Part shown: piece by piece, positions 48,666-54,258 of the stretch
Layout of the letters: the number at the start of each line of letters is the position of its first letter
Position numbering within the stretch: the first letter of the stretch is position 1
DNA from: CAYUMU01 sp964445985
GTDB taxonomy: Bacteria > Planctomycetota > Planctomycetia > Pirellulales > S012-138
NCBI GenBank assembly: GCA_964445985.1
Contig: CAYUMU010000044.1
Location: 1-54,258 of the forward strand
DNA: 54,258 bases
Direction: 5' to 3'
The notes under the pieces: generated by a model
What the model saw: only the letters and a program-made list of their open reading frames with translations
The model's database searches: none
What the model was told of the DNA's origin: nothing
Made by a program: the position numbers and the translations under genes

Positions 48666-51530
48666 CTAACGGCTACCGCGCGAGATTGCAGCGCGTTTAC
48701 GAGCGACACCGGCCGCCACCCCCAAGAGGAGCAGTGTGGTTAGAGAAATGAAACCGCCCAGATATATAGCCAGCGGCCGGTAACGAAAGACCACCCGATG
48801 CTCGCCGGCCGGCAGCATTACGCCCCGCATGATGCGGTTCGTGCGATAAATTTCCAGCGGTTGCGGGGGGGCCGAAGGCGAGTGGAGCTCCGCCTGCCAG
48901 TCGGTGTCGTAAAGATCGCTGAGCACCAGGAACGCGGGCTTGTCGTGAACAACTTCGACTTCGATACGGCTGGGCTGACTCACGACCACGCGGCAAGTTT
49001 GGGGCTCGGACAGCGCGGTGGCGGTTGTTCCCGGCCGCACGGCCAAAGGGGTGAGGCGAGCCGCCGAGTCGCCGGCGGCTTCGACAATCGCCACGGCGCG
49101 GCGCCCTCCCAGACGGTAGATCCGCTCCAAGACATCGACCGTTTTGCGGCCGATCTCCGTTACGCCGCTGAGGGTAAGTGGCGGGGCCACATCGACGGCG
49201 GGCACGAGCCAGGCCCGGCGAGGCGGCTCCTTGGCCGCCCAAACGGAAAACACGCCATCCACGGCTTTGGGGGCCGGCAACTGCCTCCACCGGGATTCGA
49301 TTGGCGGTTTCGTGTCAGGCGGCAGCAGCAAATAGGCAATGCCCGAGGCTTCGCGCATGGCGTTGCCTGCCGCTTGAAAGTCGGGAGGTATCATGGGATC
49401 GACGGTGAAGCTGTCGCCGAAGAGATCTGCATCGAGCAATACGAACGTGCCGATGACTGGAATCACGTTCAGCCCATGGGGCAGGGCCAATCGAGACTGC
49501 AAAGCTTCTCGCTCCAACGTGTGCAATTCGTGCAGTCGATCGGGATGGGGGCGATTGCTCCAGTCCGGGGGATACTTGAAGTTTTGGTGATAAACTCGAT
49601 AGAAATCCCAACCTTGTTGGGCGGCGTCGCGGCGAATTAATTCCAGCATTTCGGGGGCTGCCGCCGAAAGCGAGGCGGGCGCCGTCCAAACCAACGTGCG
49701 CTGCGCGATCGCCAGATCGAGCATGACGAGGGCCAGCAGCAACCGGCGCCGCCGTGCCGATAGGGTTTGGCGGAGAGGCGCCGGCGATGGCGCCTTGCGT
49801 TTTGCCGGGCTGGCCTGCGCCGGAGGACTTGGCTTGACCGATGCCACGTTCAGTATCAGCCACGCCGCGAGCCCCACGGCGCTGGTTTGGGCAAAGCTCC
49901 ACATCAGTCGCAGCCAGGCGTCGCCGGCCTGAAATGGCCCGGCCAGTTCGCTGGGGGGCATGGTTTTGAACCATGTTAGAATAAGCGGTCCGCCGACCAC
50001 GGCGCCCATCGCCAGCAGGGCGCTGATCGTCGCCGTGCCGAGCAGCAGTTTGCAGACCCGCTTGCGAAAGGCGATGAGCGAGAGGTCGTCCCAGCCATAG
50101 GCGGCCAGCAAGGAAATGGCCAAAGTTGCTAGCGTGAACATTTTGCCGGGGTAATGAAAGCCTGAGTAGCCGGGCAACGTCATCACCTGGAACCAGTACC
50201 AGCCACCGAAAGCATCGCCCACCGGGAAGGTGGAATCGCCCGCTTTAAGAACATCGGGGTTCCACCAACCGGCGATTTCGCGCGCGACCCAGCCTAGCCC
50301 AAAACTGCCGAGACTGGCGAGGGTGGCAAAGACCAGCGTGAATGAAATCCAGCGAATCCGCGCCACGCCTCGCCAGAATCGCAATCGAGCCAGAGCCAGC
50401 AGCAAGGGCACGATCCCCAAGTAGAGGCTGGCCGTCCAGAAGGCTTTGTGATTGGCGGGGATGAGCTCGATCCACCGCCGGGATTGTGGCAGGGATGTGC
50501 CGCTCAGATTCGGCCAGATTAGTTCGGCGAACCGCCAGGGTTCGACGCTGAATTTATACAGCGTGCTGAAGTGCGTGTCGGGTTGGGCCTTCTTGGCCAC
50601 CAGCGCCGTGTACCAAGAAGTTTCGCCGGCGTCGTTGAAGTCGCCAGTCCATACTTTGCCAGCGAAATCGTACACGTTTTGCGGAATATCGGCGGCAGCG
50701 CGGTCACTGCGCCGGGCCAATTGCAGCAGCGGCAGCACTTGCACGGCGGCCAGCCCCAGCGAGAGCAGGCCGGCCAATGACAGCAGGGCCAAGGGGCTGC
50801 TCGCCCAACGCTTCCAACGTGTGCTGACAAGGCCTGGCCGTTTGCGACGTAGCCATATCAGCAGCAGAGCTACCAGCCCTGTGTTGTAGACCATTTGCGG
50901 GTCGCCGCCCAAGAACATGGCGGCCCAAACGGCGCCCAGGGCAACCGCGGCTCGAATCGAGCGATAGGTCACCAGGCGATCGACAGCCAGCCAGGCAAAC
51001 GGCAACCAGGCCGAGCTAATCAGGTAAATGGCGTTGCAATACTGAAACAGCACCTGGCCGCTGGCCGCGTAGGCCACCGCGGCCAGCGTGGCCGCCGTGG
51101 GTGAGCGGCCATATTTGCGGGCCAGCCAAGCCGCGCCCCAAGCCGCCAACAAGAGATGCGACAGGAGAAACAGCTTGTAAGCCCAGTCGAACGGAATGGG
51201 AATAAGGAGCAGCACCGAGCCAGGATAAAACACCAGGGACGTGCCCGAGGCCGCCAGGGGTTCGCCCAGGTTTTCGTGCGGATTCCAGAGCGGAACTTCA
51301 CCGGCATACCACGACTGCCGCACGTACTTCAGCAGGGGATGGTAGAAGTGCCCCGCATCGCGGTAAATGAGGTTGTGATCGGCGAAGATCACGCTGGAAA
51401 ACAGCCAGGCGAACAGCAGCGCCACCAGCCAGAAAGACCGGCCTGGCCAACGATCGGGGTAGTCGGCAAGCGGAGCCTTGCGACGATGCTCAGACAAAGG
51501 CGGCGTTGGCTGATGGGCGACGGGTGTCAA
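48666..51530 (-). CDS. YfhO family membrane protein
   Basis: Protein of 954 aa, mostly transmembrane (about 12-14 helices), with the YfhO pattern: DAGHFYHPLLKYVRQSWYAGEVPLWNPHENLGEPLAASGTSLVFYPGSVLLL in the first loop and a large C-terminal extracytoplasmic region with FLVLSDLYDTDWQAELHS and RYRPLAIYLGGFISLTTLLLL at the end. B. subtilis YfhO takes part in glycosylation of teichoic acid, and the family is related to GT-C glycosyltransferases; the role here is likely envelope glycan modification. The first codon appears to be TTG. It starts 20 bases after the TPR gene and should be in one operon with it. Confidence 0.88.
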   Translation of the reverse strand: MTPVAHQPTPPLSEHRRKAPLADYPDRWPGRSFWLVALLFAWLFSSVIFADHNLIYRDAGHFYHPLLKYVRQSWYAGEVPLWNPHENLGEPLAASGTSLVFYPGSVLLLIPIPFDWAYKLFLLSHLLLAAWGAAWLARKYGRSPTAATLAAVAYAASGQVLFQYCNAIYLISSAWLPFAWLAVDRLVTYRSIRAAVALGAVWAAMFLGGDPQMVYNTGLVALLLIWLRRKRPGLVSTRWKRWASSPLALLSLAGLLSLGLAAVQVLPLLQLARRSDRAAADIPQNVYDFAGKVWTGDFNDAGETSWYTALVAKKAQPDTHFSTLYKFSVEPWRFAELIWPNLSGTSLPQSRRWIELIPANHKAFWTASLYLGIVPLLLALARLRFWRGVARIRWISFTLVFATLASLGSFGLGWVAREIAGWWNPDVLKAGDSTFPVGDAFGGWYWFQVMTLPGYSGFHYPGKMFTLATLAISLLAAYGWDDLSLIAFRKRVCKLLLGTATISALLAMGAVVGGPLILTWFKTMPPSELAGPFQAGDAWLRLMWSFAQTSAVGLAAWLILNVASVKPSPPAQASPAKRKAPSPAPLRQTLSARRRRLLLALVMLDLAIAQRTLVWTAPASLSAAAPEMLELIRRDAAQQGWDFYRVYHQNFKYPPDWSNRPHPDRLHELHTLEREALQSRLALPHGLNVIPVIGTFVLLDADLFGDSFTVDPMIPPDFQAAGNAMREASGIAYLLLPPDTKPPIESRWRQLPAPKAVDGVFSVWAAKEPPRRAWLVPAVDVAPPLTLSGVTEIGRKTVDVLERIYRLGGRRAVAIVEAAGDSAARLTPLAVRPGTTATALSEPQTCRVVVSQPSRIEVEVVHDKPAFLVLSDLYDTDWQAELHSPSAPPQPLEIYRTNRIMRGVMLPAGEHRVVFRYRPLAIYLGGFISLTTLLLLGVAAGVARKRAAISRGSR

Positions 51531-51550
51531 AGACCGCTTTCTCTCTCCGT

Positions 51551-53776
51551 TTACTTTTCCGCCTTAATGATCTTTTCTTGTACCGCTTTCGACTTGGCGG
51601 CGTCCTTTTGCTTGTCGAAGGCCTCCACCGCTCGCTTCCAGTTGGCCAGAGCATCTTCTTTTTGATGGAGTGCCCAATAGATGTCGGCCAGGTGGTCCAA
51701 GATAACGCCGTCGGGGGAGTCCACGGCTGCCGCATGTTGGAGGTGCGGCAAGGCTTCCTCGTATCGCCCCAGTCGATACAAGGCCCAGCCCAGGCTGTCG
51801 CGGTAGGCGTCGTTTTCGGGGTCTTGGCTCACGGCGTACTGGGTCATCCGCAAGGCTCGATTGAGGTGCTTGCCCTGGTCGGCCCAGAGGTAGCCCAGGT
51901 CGTTCAAGGCGGACACGTCTTGGGGGAACTCGTCGAGCACTTGTTGCAACCATTCCTCGGCGGCGGGCATGGTTCCGCTTTGAACTTCGATGTTCGACAG
52001 CACCAGCCGCGCTTCCCGCACCACGTCGCGGACTTCACTCGACTCGTAGTCTTCGCCGAACTTGGCCAGCATGCGCTCGTAGGCGGCCCGAGCCTGATCG
52101 TATTGCTTGGCCTGGTAATAAATCCAGGCTTTGCGGCCCTGCAAGCGGGGGTTGTCGGAGTCGAGTTCGATTGCCCGATCGATGACTTTCAGGGCTTCTT
52201 CCGTTTGCTTGGCGTAGGCCAAAGCGCTGGCCAGGTAGATCTGGAAGGCCGGATTGTCTTCGGGCAGCACCTTCCGTTCCAAGGCCTGGCGGAACACTTT
52301 CACCGATTCGTCGTTCTGCTCGCCCACCAGCAGCCCAATCCCCCAGGCCAGGTAGACCGGCGCCGCCGAGGCGGGGCGATTATCGACCACTTGCTGAAAG
52401 TAGCGGTTGGCCTCTGCGAATTGCTTGCCCTCGAGAGCAATCAGGGCAATGGCCAACTGCTCGTCGGTGGAAAGCATGCCTGTCTTCTGCACCTGGCGAG
52501 CGACTTTGAGCAGGGCTTCCATTGCCGCTTTGTCTTTGACAACCGGCTCGATCTGTTTCTCCACCGGATCGAGCGCGCCGGCCAACGCGACCACGCGGCC
52601 TAGCGAATCGAGCAGCGGTTTCCATGATTTTCGCTCGTGAAGTTCCTCGACCAACGTGCGAGCCGAAGACTGCTGCACGAACGCGTAACGTGGCTCGGAG
52701 GGCGCTTCTTGCAGCACGTTTTCGAACAGCGGCGACGCCTTGTCCCATTGGTCGGCCTGTTGGTATTGCTCGGCCAGGGCAAAGGTAAGGAACAAGTTGC
52801 CCGGCTCCGCCTTGTGCATTTTCTCCAGGGTCGGCAGCACCTCTTGTTCCTTTTTGGCCGACTTGAGAATGTCGGCCAGGGTGGAATATGGCGAAGAGCC
52901 CTGGCTGGTGGACTTGGATTTGAAATAGGTCTGCAGTTCCTGCTCGGCCTGCTGGGCATTGCCGGCGGCCAGTTCGACCCGGGCCATGTTGTAGGCGTGG
53001 CCGGGTTTGTCGCGTTCCACCAGGTAGGCCGTTTGGAAGGCTTCGCGGGCGTCGTCCAGCTTGCTGGCCTTGAGGAAGGTTTCGCCGAACATGGTGTAGG
53101 TCTTGGCGGCGTCGCCCAGCAGCGAACTGCGAATTTCGCTGGTTAGACCGAATTTCTCAGCTTCATCGAGCGCGGCCAGCACCTGCAAGAACGAATCGGC
53201 GGCCAGCTTGCTTTCGTCCAGAATGAAGGCGATTCGGCCGCGCTTCATCAGCAGGTCGATATACAGGGCCGTTTGCCGCTCGTCGGCAGGTTGCAATTCG
53301 ACCACTTTATTGAGCAGATGCAGCGACTCTTTGAGCCGGTTCTCTTGAATGAGGTGGGCCGCCAACCGCTCCAGCAGCATGGGGTTGGTGGGGAACAGTT
53401 CGGCGGCGACCAGGGCGTAGCGCACCCCTTCGTCGACGCGCTTTTGCTTGAAAGCCAAAATGGCGATGGCGTCGGCGGTGCTCGATGAATCGGGATCGAG
53501 CTGGAACGCCCTTTGGTAAAGGCGGAGGGCGCGGTCGGGATTGCTGTCTTCCATGCGCCGCGCCGTGGCAAACATGGCCATGGCTTCGAGGCGATCCTGC
53601 TCCGCTGGCGTGCGCCGCGTGGTGAGCGTGGCCGGCACGTCGTCGAGTTGCAACGGGGCTGGCCGCGCCGCGGGCGCCGGGCCAGCCGCCCACAGGCCGC
53701 GGCAATTCAGCCCGATCACCGCATCACCGGCCAATGCCGCAAGACCAACCAGGCTAAAGATGATGAACCGCTGCAC
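51551..53776 (-). CDS. exported tetratricopeptide repeat protein
   Basis: Protein of 741 aa with an N-terminal signal or anchor segment (FIIFSLVGLAALAGDAVIGL, about 4-23) and then many TPR units spread over the whole length (NPDRALRLYQRAFQLDPDSSSTADAIAILAF, QAEQELQTYFKSK, EEALKVIDRAIELDSDNPRLQGRKAWIYY, DQARAAYERMLAKFG, YEEALPHLQHAAAVDSPDGVILDHLADIYWALHQKEDALANWKRAVEAF). TPRs form protein-binding superhelices. The start is GTG at 53776, where GGAG lies 7 bases upstream; 32 upstream codons are open but not signal-like. It is the first gene of a two-gene operon with yfhO-like, suggesting a scaffold for a membrane glycan enzyme. Confidence 0.88.
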   Translation of the reverse strand: MQRFIIFSLVGLAALAGDAVIGLNCRGLWAAGPAPAARPAPLQLDDVPATLTTRRTPAEQDRLEAMAMFATARRMEDSNPDRALRLYQRAFQLDPDSSSTADAIAILAFKQKRVDEGVRYALVAAELFPTNPMLLERLAAHLIQENRLKESLHLLNKVVELQPADERQTALYIDLLMKRGRIAFILDESKLAADSFLQVLAALDEAEKFGLTSEIRSSLLGDAAKTYTMFGETFLKASKLDDAREAFQTAYLVERDKPGHAYNMARVELAAGNAQQAEQELQTYFKSKSTSQGSSPYSTLADILKSAKKEQEVLPTLEKMHKAEPGNLFLTFALAEQYQQADQWDKASPLFENVLQEAPSEPRYAFVQQSSARTLVEELHERKSWKPLLDSLGRVVALAGALDPVEKQIEPVVKDKAAMEALLKVARQVQKTGMLSTDEQLAIALIALEGKQFAEANRYFQQVVDNRPASAAPVYLAWGIGLLVGEQNDESVKVFRQALERKVLPEDNPAFQIYLASALAYAKQTEEALKVIDRAIELDSDNPRLQGRKAWIYYQAKQYDQARAAYERMLAKFGEDYESSEVRDVVREARLVLSNIEVQSGTMPAAEEWLQQVLDEFPQDVSALNDLGYLWADQGKHLNRALRMTQYAVSQDPENDAYRDSLGWALYRLGRYEEALPHLQHAAAVDSPDGVILDHLADIYWALHQKEDALANWKRAVEAFDKQKDAAKSKAVQEKIIKAEK

Positions 53777-54089
53777 GCAAGCACTCCGGAAAACGGTATG
53801 GGGTGGCTGTTGCCCATCCTTCGATTGCGGGCAAGCCGGGGATAACTTAGGGATTGCGCAAACTTTGCGCACTACCTATTTCACTCTAGCAGACGAGTCG
53901 CGCCGGTGCCAACGCTGGAGCGCTCCCCGTGCGCCCCGTGCCCCCGTGCGGAACCCTCTTCGTAACGATTCTCTGTTTTGCGGATCGCGGAAGTCGAATC
54001 AGCATGGAGGTTTGCTGATTTGAAGTTGCTTTCGGTGGGGTGGCGGCGGAAGCAACCCTTTCCGAACTTTTCAGGGGTTGCGAACGCAA
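53777..54089. other. upstream region of the TPR-YfhO operon
   Basis: Non-coding. The operon promoter must be here but is not recognised. It borders the transposase stub. Confidence 0.4.
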
Positions 54090-54258
54090 TGCCTGGATTA
54101 CTTCATCGTGTTCGGCCAACGACACATGGACCATCTCGTTTCGGAAATGACGTCGTACTACCACGAGGAGCGCCCGCACCAGGCGAAGGAAAACGATCTG
54201 CTGGTGCCGACCGCCACTCCCCCTGACAAGAAACGAAACCGGAAAAAAGCAGAGTCGC
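54090..54258 (+). pseudogene. C-terminal stub of an integrase-core transposase
   Basis: Translation gives CLDYFIVFGQRHMDHLVSEMTSYYHEERPHQAKENDLLV, the last part of rve-type (IS3/IS481-like) transposases, where YYHEERPHQGL.N.PL ends the catalytic core, followed by a Lys/Arg-rich tail. The DDE catalytic part is not present upstream, where the sequence is unrelated, so the gene is truncated at its 5' side. The frame continues to the end of the window. Confidence 0.75.

Overview
The window is high-GC DNA from a member of the Planctomycetes, most likely a Pirellulales-like lineage. The basis is gene content: several proteins carry planctomycete-type domains (PSCyt1/DUF1549/DUF1553, DUF1501, DUF1552, DUF1587/1592/1588/1585 cytochromes), Tat-exported DUF1501/1552 proteins sit beside them, and an orphan long pseudopilin and many lineage-specific exported proteins are present. 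No rRNA, tRNA, CRISPR array, intact insertion sequence or prophage was recognised.

Layout. 0.3-9.6 kb: gamma-carbonic anhydrase-like protein, MFS transporter, exported MORN/YwqK-type protein, gamma-glutamyltransferase, two exported hypothetical proteins and a PQQ-like beta-propeller protein. 9.8-13.0 kb: SmpB (apparently with a non-AUG start), ribosomal protein S21, a decayed REP-associated (Y1) transposase, and a CLC-type antiporter preceded by a fluoride riboswitch. 13.3-17.2 kb: a DUF1592 cytochrome followed by a Tat-exported DUF1552 protein. 17.2-24.7 kb: a minus-strand block of ECF sigma factor, membrane anti-sigma-like protein, exported coiled-coil protein, DUF1549/DUF1553 cytochrome, DUF1501 protein and a small exported protein. 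25.3-32.9 kb: repeat-rich spacer with a small lipoprotein gene, Ski2-like helicase, MacB/LolD-like ABC ATPase plus FtsX permease, and a protein with two SWIM-like CxC clusters. 33-41 kb: orphan PulJ-like pseudopilin, DUF2203 protein, NuoI-type ferredoxin, ClpP-like protein, ManA, RNase III and a uronate isomerase-like protein. 41-54 kb: membrane glycosyltransferase, a 28-residue membrane peptide, a FabD-like protein, RsmG, a second DUF1549/DUF1553 cytochrome, and a YfhO membrane protein in an operon with a TPR protein. The window ends in the C-terminal stub of an integrase-type transposase.

How it fits together. Most genes are housekeeping or exported proteins in short units. The best-supported regulatory unit is promoter, fluoride riboswitch and CLC-F antiporter for fluoride export. 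The most distinctive unit is the ECF sigma-centred block that appears to control exported multidomain cytochromes and Tat substrates of unknown activity. Between genes lie at least five small dispersed repeat families, several of them palindromic. A RAYT remnant in the same window suggests, but does not prove, how some of them spread.
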